A stretch of DNA of 29,365 nucleotides from assembly GCA_937899265.1 (NCBI GenBank), contig CALBPV010000013.1, positions 1-29,365 of the forward strand, written 5' to 3'. Origin of the DNA: an uncultured Bacteroidales bacterium (GTDB lineage: Bacteria; Bacteroidota; Bacteroidia; Bacteroidales; UBA3663). Below, piece by piece: positions 23,701-29,365 of the stretch; position 1 is the first letter of the stretch; every line of letters starts with the position of its first letter. The notes under the pieces are model-generated. The model worked only from the letters and a program-made list of their open reading frames with translations, ran no database searches and was not told the DNA's origin. Both the position numbers and the translations under genes were made by a program.

Positions 23701-24637
23701 CGGCGAGATGCTCGCCCGCCACTACGGTTCCCAATGGAACATCGTATGGATGGTGGGCGGCGATGTGCCGGGAAGCGTGAGCCCCGAGGTGTGGACGGCA
23801 TTGGCCGAAGCCTTGGATGCCAACGACGACCTCCATCTCATCACCTACCATCCGCGCGGACGCACCCTCTCGGCCACCTGGTGGAACGATGCCCCCTGGC
23901 TCGATTTCCACGCTTTTCAGAGCGGACACCGCCGCTACGGACAGTCGCGCGACGGCAAGGTGAGCGACGGCGAGTTCCTCTCGCCCGACGAATATGAGGA
24001 CAACTGGCACTATGTAGAGAAAAACTACGCCCTCAACGACAAACCTGTGGTCGATGCCGAGCCGTCCTACGAACACATCCCGCAGGGACTCCACGACCCG
24101 AAAGAACCCCTCTGGGAAGCCCCCGAGGTGAGACGTTATGCGTGGTGGTCGGTGCTGAGCGGCGCTTTCGGCCACACCTACGGCCACAATGCCCAGATGT
24201 CGTTCCATGACCCCACGCGCAGTTCCGGCGAAGGACCCTACGGCTGCAGACAGAGCTGGCAGAGCTCGCTCTCCGACGGCGGCTTCCTCCAGATGCATTG
24301 GCTCCGCGACCTCTTCCTCGACCTCGTCAATATGGGCAATCTCGCCTCGGTGCGTCCCGACCAAAGCCTCATCACCGATGCCGGCGACCACCATCGTTAC
24401 ATCCCCGTGCTGCGCGCCTCCAATTTCCTCGTGGCCTACAACTGGACCTCGCGGCCTTTCACCCTCGACCTCCGGCGTCTTGCCCTGCGACAGGGAACCG
24501 CCCTCTCGGCCTGCTGGTATTCTCCCTCCACCGGCGAGACGGTTTCCGTCCCCGACGTGAAAGCCGAGACAACGGAATTCCGCCCCCTGCAACCCGAGGC
24601 GGAAGGCAACGACTGCGTGCTCGTCATCCGCTGGTAA
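20765..24637 (+). CDS. Two-enzyme fusion: GH95 (alpha-L-fucosidase/galactosidase) plus GH140-like (DUF4038)
   Basis: The 1290-residue protein has a signal peptide (1-28) and then two complete glycoside hydrolase units. Residues about 33-850 are GH95: N-domain WYDRPARYWVEALPVGNGRLG, the core TTNINVEMNYWPAE (Asn414, Asn416), likely general acid Glu543 in SPENNPG, and Asp730 in FQIDGNFG. Residues about 878-1195 are DUF4038/GH140-like: GKPFFWQGNTAWLI, likely catalytic Asp1000 in MVGGD and Glu1099 in VDAEPSYEH. A C-terminal domain of about 90 residues (DUF4038-associated, collagen-binding-domain-like name) ends the protein. Family GH95 removes alpha-L-fucose or alpha-L-galactose; characterised GH140 cuts apiose linkages in rhamnogalacturonan II. 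Export is to the periplasm or surface. No stop or frameshift separates the units. No SusC/SusD genes are nearby. Confidence 0.87.
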   Translation: MFRHLKFLPAFCLLTSLSALSLSALRAAEPVDSLTLWYDRPARYWVEALPVGNGRLGAMTFGGLTEDTLQLNEDTFWSGSPYNNINPRAKERLAEIRAALDCGEWDKAQFLAMHNITANKDETGHGMRYESLGNLIFSFPESHAAATDYCRKLSLNEAEAVTAYTADGVSYRREVFASYADSFIVVRLSASRPGSLSFGLRFASPEKNIDASARVRKDKKNGSVLMTVTSRPREAEMENVPNRLTAKTLIRVVPDGGTLSVADDGLRVEGSSEVLLFIAARTNFVRYDDIGGNAERRALKDLEGMSADFALLRMRHLKNYRSQFDRVKLSLGHNPVQEAKPTDVRIREFSTFYNEEGLPVGNGGDPGLVAMYFQFGRYLLMSSSQPGTQPANLQGIWNPDQGAYPAWDSKYTTNINVEMNYWPAEVTQLPECHEPFLRMVEDVSRTGRRSAREMYGARGWTLHHNTDLWRSTGSVDYASCSVWPTCNAWFCSHLMEHWLFTGDREFLARAYPVMKEASRFYQDFLIRDSRTGYLVASPSTSPENNPGLRDYSYHDSIFNKQQNAAVFQGVAMDNQMIYDLLKNTAEVARILGRDGDFADSLDALKAQLPPMMTGRYGQLQEWLEDWDAEYTGHRHVSHLWGAFPGRQMSLSRHPEIAAAVKKSLLGRGDASRGWSMGWKVCLWARLLEGNHAFLLIRNQLKLKAPTVTIKDPDGGTYANGFDAHPPFQIDGNFGCTAGIAELLVQSHDGCVDLLPALPDALPSGRVSGLLTRGGFEIVDMTWSDGALRKVSIRSHLGGTLRLRSQTALRRNGVLLKTVDAASPCDNPLLQPYEILTPVVRDSSRLLPMPDRRNARVYDIATRAGEIVTLEGVTSLSVAGRYLLENGKPFFWQGNTAWLIQRLDSMECETYCAKLQEEGYNVIQIQVLNGISPDFRTHDWNHLDQIVRIAARHHIYAALVPIWGGLVKAGRLSVDDAREYGEMLARHYGSQWNIVWMVGGDVPGSVSPEVWTALAEALDANDDLHLITYHPRGRTLSATWWNDAPWLDFHAFQSGHRRYGQSRDGKVSDGEFLSPDEYEDNWHYVEKNYALNDKPVVDAEPSYEHIPQGLHDPKEPLWEAPEVRRYAWWSVLSGAFGHTYGHNAQMSFHDPTRSSGEGPYGCRQSWQSSLSDGGFLQMHWLRDLFLDLVNMGNLASVRPDQSLITDAGDHHRYIPVLRASNFLVAYNWTSRPFTLDLRRLALRQGTALSACWYSPSTGETVSVPDVKAETTEFRPLQPEAEGNDCVLVIRW

Positions 24638-24663
24638 AATTTCTTCCGTTTATTCTCCCTTAG

Positions 24664-24705
24664 AGGGCGAAAATGTAATCCGTCCAAATCATTTTCGCCC
24701 TTTTT
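24664..24705 (+). terminator. Rho-independent terminator of the GH95-GH140 gene
   Basis: A perfect 12-bp stem, AGGGCGAAAATG (24664-24675) with CATTTTCGCCCT (24690-24701), encloses a 14-base loop and is followed by a T-run to 24705. It begins 26 bases after the stop codon. A strong plus-strand terminator. Confidence 0.88.
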
Positions 24706-24772
24706 GGCTTATATTTTGACATTTTTTGTTCTTTTTCCCTTGGGAATCACCAATTTTCTCAAAAAAAAACCT

Positions 24773-24780
24773 TATCTTTG
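24773..24780 (+). promoter_or_regulatory. Bacteroidota -7 box for the large lipoprotein gene
   Basis: TATCTTTG matches the -7 consensus and lies 72 bases before the ATG at 24853. No TTG is at the ideal -33 spacing. The predicted leader of about 65 bases is AT-rich with a T-run near 24825 and no evident hairpin, so the lipoprotein gene is likely transcribed on its own. Confidence 0.6.
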
Positions 24781-24852
24781 CAGCACGATGTGTATGATTC
24801 ATTTACGTATCCACAATTATCGATTTTTTTTAGTAGCAAAATATTTTAGGTT

Positions 24853-27800
24853 ATGAAACTTTTGAATTCCGTTCGTCTCGTAACTTTGGCTTCGGCTGCC
24901 GTACTCGTAGGTTGCCAGGATACCGATTACGATTTTGAGAAAAATTACATTTCAGAGGACGCAAAGGCATTCATCGAAGCCTTTGAGGATCGTTATGGTT
25001 ACATCGATCCCACTCACACGTTCAACGATGCTTACTACGGATCTGTCGAAGTGACCACCGACGAAAGCGCAGTAGTCACCGTTTCCGCCTTCATCGACTC
25101 CCAAACAGAAGCCACCATTTTGGCTCAGGCCGTAGTGAAGGGCACCCAGACCATCGAATATGACTACCCCAACGGTACAGCCCGCGTCTTTGTGATTGCC
25201 AAGTGCAACGGCCAGACCGACGGTACAGTCATGGCTCCCGGCAAGGACGGAAAGGCCTCCTTCTCGTTCGCCGAGACGCGTGCCAAATTCAGCTCGGTGC
25301 CCGCCGTTCAGGAAACAGCCACGCTGGTCAAGACGGTCGAGGGTTTCTACACTACGACCGATGGCAAGACCTTTACGCAACATACCAGCACTGAACTCCC
25401 CGGCCTGTACAACATCAACGAATGGACCGGCAGGTTCTATACGACAAGCACACCCGGAGACTTGGCCGGCGACTATTCCAAGTCATCACTCTCGGAGAGT
25501 ATGCTCACTACACTTGCCACCTATTGTACAAAAGTCGAGAACTCCACTGCTCTCAACTACGCAGCCCAGAATATCTCCTTCCAAGTGACGGCTTCAGGCC
25601 CCATTTCCCTGACAGGCGTTTCCTGCACAACCAACTCGCCCAATGCCATCGGTTATTTCTTCACTGATGCCAACCACAACACGCTTGCCGATTTCCAAGC
25701 TGCCGACAAGTTTATTCTGATTCCCAAAACAAGCGAAGGCTCTGTCACCGGCAATAAATACTACCTGACCTACTATCCCTCGAAGGACAGCAACGGCAAC
25801 CCTACGGGGGGTACTCACATCATCCCCGAAGGTACGATTGTGCATTTCTTCCTGATTCGCCACGTGGCATCTACAGCTCCTTATTTGGATACCAACGGAG
25901 ATTTGCACCTTTACGGAGACCTCATGTTTGGTTCAGAGCCGGAAATTACCAAGATTACGACTGAGGGATATAATAAAACTCATGTTTATACACCGTACCT
26001 GACCGATTTGGCCACCACAGCCAGTTTTACCTATCAGGGGATTATGTGCCTCGGCTTCGAGGATTGGCCCCAAAATGGGATGCGCGACTGGAACGACTGC
26101 GTCTTCACCCTCGACGGCAATATCACCAACGGCGAGGAAACCAAGACCAAGAAGATGAATGTCTTCACTGTCGCTGTCGAGGACCTCGGTGTAGCCGACG
26201 ATACGGACTATAACGATGTAGTCTTCACGGTATCTCAGGAATACAATGTCACAGAGGACGAAGATGGCAAGCAGACCATCACTTACCAATATCCCAAACT
26301 CACCTTCCTCTGCGCCGGTGGTACGCTGCCCTTGCGCATATATTATAAGGACGAATCTAATGAAGTAACCATTGTTGACGAGATTCACAAAGCTTTTCAC
26401 AAGGCTTCCGGCATTGAGAGCGACAATACAGAGTATATGATTAACACGGGTGGAGACGGCGCCAGCACAACTGGCACCATCGTCACCAGGAATACTTTCA
26501 CCGAGGAGCTGGTAGTAGAGTCTTTCAAGACAGAGCCCCTCAAGATGTCCAAACATGCCTCCTATTTCTATATCGAAATCACAAAGAAGGACGGCACCAA
26601 GCTGCATGTAAATGCCAAGCGCAACGATACGGAAAACGACTCCAATTATCCGTTCGTATTGGTTATCCCCACCGACTCATGGGAATTCCCCAAAGAACGT
26701 GTCAATATCGACCTCATATACAACGGTTTCAAGGATTGGGTAAACAGTCAGAACCGCGGTTATTTCTGGTACAATTCTGACGCGCAGAAGGTTCAAGCTG
26801 CCGAATCTGCGTTGTTGGACGGCGCATCCTCCACGTTGAGTGTTGAGACAACATCGACTTCGACCTCCGATTTGAAGTATGGTGACAACGACCTTGCCAC
26901 CACCCTCGACATCAGTCCTACATCGCGGAGCATAACCTATCCTTTCATGAATTGGAACTTCTTGCGTCAGACAGACAACCTCACCTACACGATGCTCTAC
27001 ACCATCAACAATTCCAAGTCAAGTTTGGACATTGAGACATGGTGGGAAAACAGCGGATACGGTACGTTGTCCCTCACGTCCTTGGACGGTAAGACAGTCA
27101 ACGCCGGCTCTGTTACAACAGACGGCAGCTATGTGAAGTTCAGTAATGTACCCGTCGCCGATATAATGAATGGGTTCAAGATAAAGAACACCGTTGCAGA
27201 GTATCGCCTCCAGTCTATGACTTTGACCCTCCACTATAAGGACGCCGAAACCTACAAACTCGAAGCCGACGGTGAATACACTTATATTCCCGTGCCCGAG
27301 TTTAAAGAAATTTATGACAAATGGGATAACAGCACAGGTAGTAAAATCGCCTATAAGATTAATTACACTACCGACGAGTCTCTGAGCTATGTCATTAAGG
27401 TAGAGGGCGATTGGACTTACTCAAATGGCATCGTCATCACTGACCTGAATGGCAAACAAATCAGTGCAGATAATTACTCGAACCTCAACATCACCGACCT
27501 TGGCCTCACCAATGGTTTTTATATCTTGGGTTATGCCAACGGCAGTGACGATAACCTCAAATCCCTGAAGATTACCGTACTCAAGGCCGTTAATGTCAAC
27601 GACCAATCTTTGGCGACAGAATTGAATATTGGTGAGAATACAGTGTACCCGATATTCGATGCATTGCACACAATAACATATAGTTGGGGTGGTACAACTG
27701 TCAACTACGCATATTTGTTCAAGGTAAAACTCCCTGAAAAGGCCGGGAAGATTAAAATCACGTCTCAATGGCCTGATAACGCTATGGCCGTATTGTACGA

Positions 27801-28401
27801 AAAATCACTCAAAGAGGCTAATGCAAAAACATCTTCCACAGGTGTGTTTGAATTAAATGACTTTACACTCTACAGCAACGGTGACGGCACATACAATTTC
27901 TATCTTTCCCAGTCCAGTAGTACAACCCCCACAATGAAGGCTGACTACATCACTATAAAAGTTGAGGAAGAGGAAGAGGAAGAGGAAGTTGAAAGCGGTA
28001 GCGGCGACAACACTCTGAATTTCGGAGACAATACAGTGGCTGTAACAGAATCAGGCAACTATACTGATAGTTGGGGTACGCACTTTATGTATAAATATGA
28101 AGTGATATTACCCAGTTCGACCTCAAAGATAAAGATTTCATCTTATTGGACTGATTCGAAGGACAACGTTGACGTTTGGCCTTCATCATTGAACCAATGG
28201 GAATATTGGCAGCGAGCAACTAACACGCAAAAACAAAATGATGAATCTACTTACGAAGTGGAATTCTCAATCGACCAGTTAAATAGCCGATTTAAAGTTA
28301 ACAACAGTTACATTTTCTATTTGACCCACTACAACGCAGGAAGAATGTCAGATACTAATATTACAATCACTGTTACAGAAGATACAGAAGATACAAATTA
28401 A
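24853..28401 (+). CDS. Large surface lipoprotein with LruC-like domain and four C-terminal modules
   Basis: The 1182-residue protein has a lipoprotein signal with lipobox Cys21 (VLVGC) followed by acidic residues QDTDYDFE, which resembles the Bacteroidota surface-export signal. Residues about 395-640 resemble LruC/DUF4114-DUF4842 proteins: GFEDWPQNGMRDWNDCVF (401-418) and VEDLGVADDTDYNDVVF (442-458) are two copies of the acidic ED...D(Y/W)ND motif thought to bind calcium, and YPFVLVIPTDSWEFPKERVN fits the DUF4842 part. After a Ser/Thr-rich linker come four degenerate modules (about 680-796, 815-911, 917-1036 and 1054-1176), each with a strand like KIKITSxW; an acidic linker of eight Glu joins the last two. 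A role in adhesion or matrix binding is plausible but unproven. GC content falls sharply in the last part. Confidence 0.78.
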   Translation: MKLLNSVRLVTLASAAVLVGCQDTDYDFEKNYISEDAKAFIEAFEDRYGYIDPTHTFNDAYYGSVEVTTDESAVVTVSAFIDSQTEATILAQAVVKGTQTIEYDYPNGTARVFVIAKCNGQTDGTVMAPGKDGKASFSFAETRAKFSSVPAVQETATLVKTVEGFYTTTDGKTFTQHTSTELPGLYNINEWTGRFYTTSTPGDLAGDYSKSSLSESMLTTLATYCTKVENSTALNYAAQNISFQVTASGPISLTGVSCTTNSPNAIGYFFTDANHNTLADFQAADKFILIPKTSEGSVTGNKYYLTYYPSKDSNGNPTGGTHIIPEGTIVHFFLIRHVASTAPYLDTNGDLHLYGDLMFGSEPEITKITTEGYNKTHVYTPYLTDLATTASFTYQGIMCLGFEDWPQNGMRDWNDCVFTLDGNITNGEETKTKKMNVFTVAVEDLGVADDTDYNDVVFTVSQEYNVTEDEDGKQTITYQYPKLTFLCAGGTLPLRIYYKDESNEVTIVDEIHKAFHKASGIESDNTEYMINTGGDGASTTGTIVTRNTFTEELVVESFKTEPLKMSKHASYFYIEITKKDGTKLHVNAKRNDTENDSNYPFVLVIPTDSWEFPKERVNIDLIYNGFKDWVNSQNRGYFWYNSDAQKVQAAESALLDGASSTLSVETTSTSTSDLKYGDNDLATTLDISPTSRSITYPFMNWNFLRQTDNLTYTMLYTINNSKSSLDIETWWENSGYGTLSLTSLDGKTVNAGSVTTDGSYVKFSNVPVADIMNGFKIKNTVAEYRLQSMTLTLHYKDAETYKLEADGEYTYIPVPEFKEIYDKWDNSTGSKIAYKINYTTDESLSYVIKVEGDWTYSNGIVITDLNGKQISADNYSNLNITDLGLTNGFYILGYANGSDDNLKSLKITVLKAVNVNDQSLATELNIGENTVYPIFDALHTITYSWGGTTVNYAYLFKVKLPEKAGKIKITSQWPDNAMAVLYEKSLKEANAKTSSTGVFELNDFTLYSNGDGTYNFYLSQSSSTTPTMKADYITIKVEEEEEEEEVESGSGDNTLNFGDNTVAVTESGNYTDSWGTHFMYKYEVILPSSTSKIKISSYWTDSKDNVDVWPSSLNQWEYWQRATNTQKQNDESTYEVEFSIDQLNSRFKVNNSYIFYLTHYNAGRMSDTNITITVTEDTEDTN
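27964..27987 (+). repeat. In-frame GAGGAA microsatellite coding for eight glutamates
   Basis: GAGGAA occurs four times in tandem inside the lipoprotein gene and encodes Glu 1038-1045, the linker between the last two modules. Gain or loss of 6-base units would change linker length without breaking the frame. Confidence 0.85.
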
Positions 28402-28411
28402 ACCCACCCTC

Positions 28412-28440
28412 ACCACCCGGCTCCCAGCTGGGTGGTTTTC
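28412..28440 (+). terminator. Rho-independent terminator of the large lipoprotein gene
   Basis: ACCACCCGGCT (28412-28422) pairs with AGCTGGGTGGT (28426-28436) around a 3-base loop, with one G-T wobble, and is followed by TTTTC. It begins 11 bases after the stop codon, so it is the natural end of the lipoprotein transcript. Confidence 0.85.
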
Positions 28441-28597
28441 ATTTCGCTCTTTACATTTGAGTGCACATTCAGTCCAGCCGACGCCGGTTCTTATCGTTGC
28501 TGTGTGCGCATGTACCCAAAACATGCAAAGTTGCCACACCGCATGGACTTCAATTATGTGAAATGGCTTGATTAGTCTAAGTCATTGACATACACGA

Positions 28598-28641
28598 AGA
28601 AGGCCACTTCCCGCGAAAGGAAGTGGCCTTCTGTTTTATTT
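28598..28641 (+). terminator. Second strong hairpin terminator between the lipoprotein and prs genes
   Basis: A perfect 14-bp stem, AGAAGGCCACTTCC (28598-28611) with GGAAGTGGCCTTCT (28619-28632), has a 7-base loop and is followed on the plus strand by GTTTTATTT. It lies 39 bases past the end of prs, which is on the minus strand, where the trailing sequence is less T-rich (TCGTGT). It may terminate both converging transcripts. The stretch 28441-28597 between the two terminators shows no gene or tRNA that I can recognise. Confidence 0.75.
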
Positions 28642-28679
28642 ATGGTTAAATTGTTAATGCGTCAGTCTGCCAAACCCGT

Positions 28680-29365
28680 TTATCTGATGGTGTACTGCGA
28701 TGATATACTTTCGTTGTTGTTCACGCGGCGGATGATTTCTGCAAATTGGGCAGCAACCGACAGTTGACGAATCTTCTTCGACTCATGTGGGAAAGGAATG
28801 GTGTCGGTAAACACCAGTTCTGTGATGCGTGAATTCTCAATGCGTTCCAATGCCTTTCCGCTCATCACTCCATGAGTGGCGCAGGCTCTCACGCTTTTGG
28901 CACCAGCCTCTAACATTACCTCCGCAGCCTTGACTATGGTGCCGGCAGTGTCAATCATGTCGTCAATGAGTATGACGTTCTTGTCTTTTACATCGCCAAT
29001 TATCTGAATGCTCTCAACCACGTTGGCTCTTGAACGTTTCTTATTGCAGAGCACAAGTGGCAACCCCATGTGTTTTGCATAGGAGTTTGTGCGTTTTGAA
29101 CCGCCGACGTCGGGAGAAGCAATGACAAGATCAGGCAGATTCAGACTTTTCATGTAAGGCACAAGCACACTCGATGCGTAGAGGTGATCAACGGGAATGT
29201 TGAAGAATCCTTGTATCTGGTCGGCATGCAGGTCCATCGTTATCACACGATCTACACCGGCAACGCTCAACAGGTCGGCAACGAGCTTTGCACCGATGCT
29301 TACGCGCGGCTTGTCCTTACGGTCCTGGCGTGCCCATCCGAAGTAGGGTATCACGGCGAGGATGT
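28680..29365 (-). CDS. prs: Ribose-phosphate pyrophosphokinase (partial, 5' end outside window)
   Basis: Prs makes 5-phosphoribosyl-1-pyrophosphate from ribose 5-phosphate and ATP, feeding nucleotide, histidine and NAD synthesis. About 228 codons of the C-terminal part are present; the usual length is near 310, so roughly the first 85 residues lie beyond the right edge. Visible motifs are PYFGWARQDRKDKPR (ATP-binding region), TMDLHADQIQGFF, ASPDVGGSKRTNSYAK and the PRPP-binding loop VILIDDMIDTAGT. The reading frame remains open to the window edge (ILAVIPYFG), so an apparent GTG start near 29354 is internal. The gene converges on the large lipoprotein gene, and the hairpin at 28598-28632 probably ends its transcript. 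Confidence 0.95.
   Translation of the reverse strand, partial: ILAVIPYFGWARQDRKDKPRVSIGAKLVADLLSVAGVDRVITMDLHADQIQGFFNIPVDHLYASSVLVPYMKSLNLPDLVIASPDVGGSKRTNSYAKHMGLPLVLCNKKRSRANVVESIQIIGDVKDKNVILIDDMIDTAGTIVKAAEVMLEAGAKSVRACATHGVMSGKALERIENSRITELVFTDTIPFPHESKKIRQLSVAAQFAEIIRRVNNNESISSQYTIR

Noticed and set aside
21911..24592. Two long antisense frames opposite the glycoside hydrolase fusion
   Set aside because: Both lie within confidently assigned catalytic domains on the plus strand and show no motifs.
28348..28539. Short minus-strand open frame spanning the lipoprotein terminator
   Set aside because: It overlaps the end of the lipoprotein gene and a strong terminator hairpin, and the product has no recognisable features.
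28441..28597. Possible tRNA between the two terminators
   Set aside because: The stretch has GGTTCTTATC, which looks slightly like a T-loop, but no matching acceptor or anticodon arms could be formed by eye.

Overview
The window looks like chromosomal DNA from a Bacteroidales species, probably in or near Prevotellaceae. Three things point there. Several genes are preceded by the Bacteroidota -7 box TAnnTTTG (TAACTTTG, TATATTTG, and TATCTTTG three times). The gene content is typical of the phylum (GldE, an OstA-like protein, an LruC-type lipoprotein, a lone extracytosolic FMN-binding protein). Lipoproteins carry acidic residues after the lipobox cysteine. Most of the DNA is GC-rich, except the end of the large lipoprotein gene. 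No rRNA, tRNA, CRISPR array or intact mobile element was found.

Layout. (1) 187-4645, minus strand: a compact run folP - cdaA - queD - queE - gldE - Sfp-type phosphopantetheinyl transferase, with a recognisable promoter upstream of folP. It joins folate synthesis, c-di-AMP synthesis, 7-deazaguanine synthesis and a membrane CBS protein. A small hairpin with an A-rich tail sits just before queD. (2) 4799-6775, plus strand: an NfeD-like membrane protein and a flotillin, a known membrane-microdomain pair. (3) 6716-9126, minus strand: a nitroreductase, a membrane-anchored FMN-carrier protein and a membrane metallophosphoesterase; the last overlaps the flotillin gene tail to tail by 60 bp. (4) 9295-20625, plus strand: a long cell-envelope and housekeeping run of two-domain parvulin foldase, SurA-like lipoprotein, SurA, OstA/LptA-like protein, small membrane protein, MutL, NlpC/P60 hydrolase, MurF and a histidine phosphatase, mostly with overlapping or closely spaced genes. 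(5) 20765-24637, plus: a 1290-residue secreted enzyme in which a complete GH95 unit is fused to a GH140-like (DUF4038) unit. (6) 24853-28401, plus: a 1182-residue surface lipoprotein with an LruC-like region and four degenerate C-terminal modules. (7) 28680 to the right edge, minus: ribose-phosphate pyrophosphokinase, cut by the window end.

Working together: region 4 is mainly outer-membrane protein folding (three foldase-type proteins), LPS transport (OstA-like) and peptidoglycan precursor synthesis (MurF) with a cytosolic-looking NlpC/P60 hydrolase. Region 5 is a glycan-degrading enzyme without SusC/SusD neighbours in view; the GH95 plus GH140 pairing suggests pectin rhamnogalacturonan II as substrate. 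No complete undescribed multi-gene system can be demonstrated. The strongest novelty candidates are the GH95-GH140 fusion, the modular LruC lipoprotein, the unpaired flavinylated membrane protein and the queD leader hairpin.
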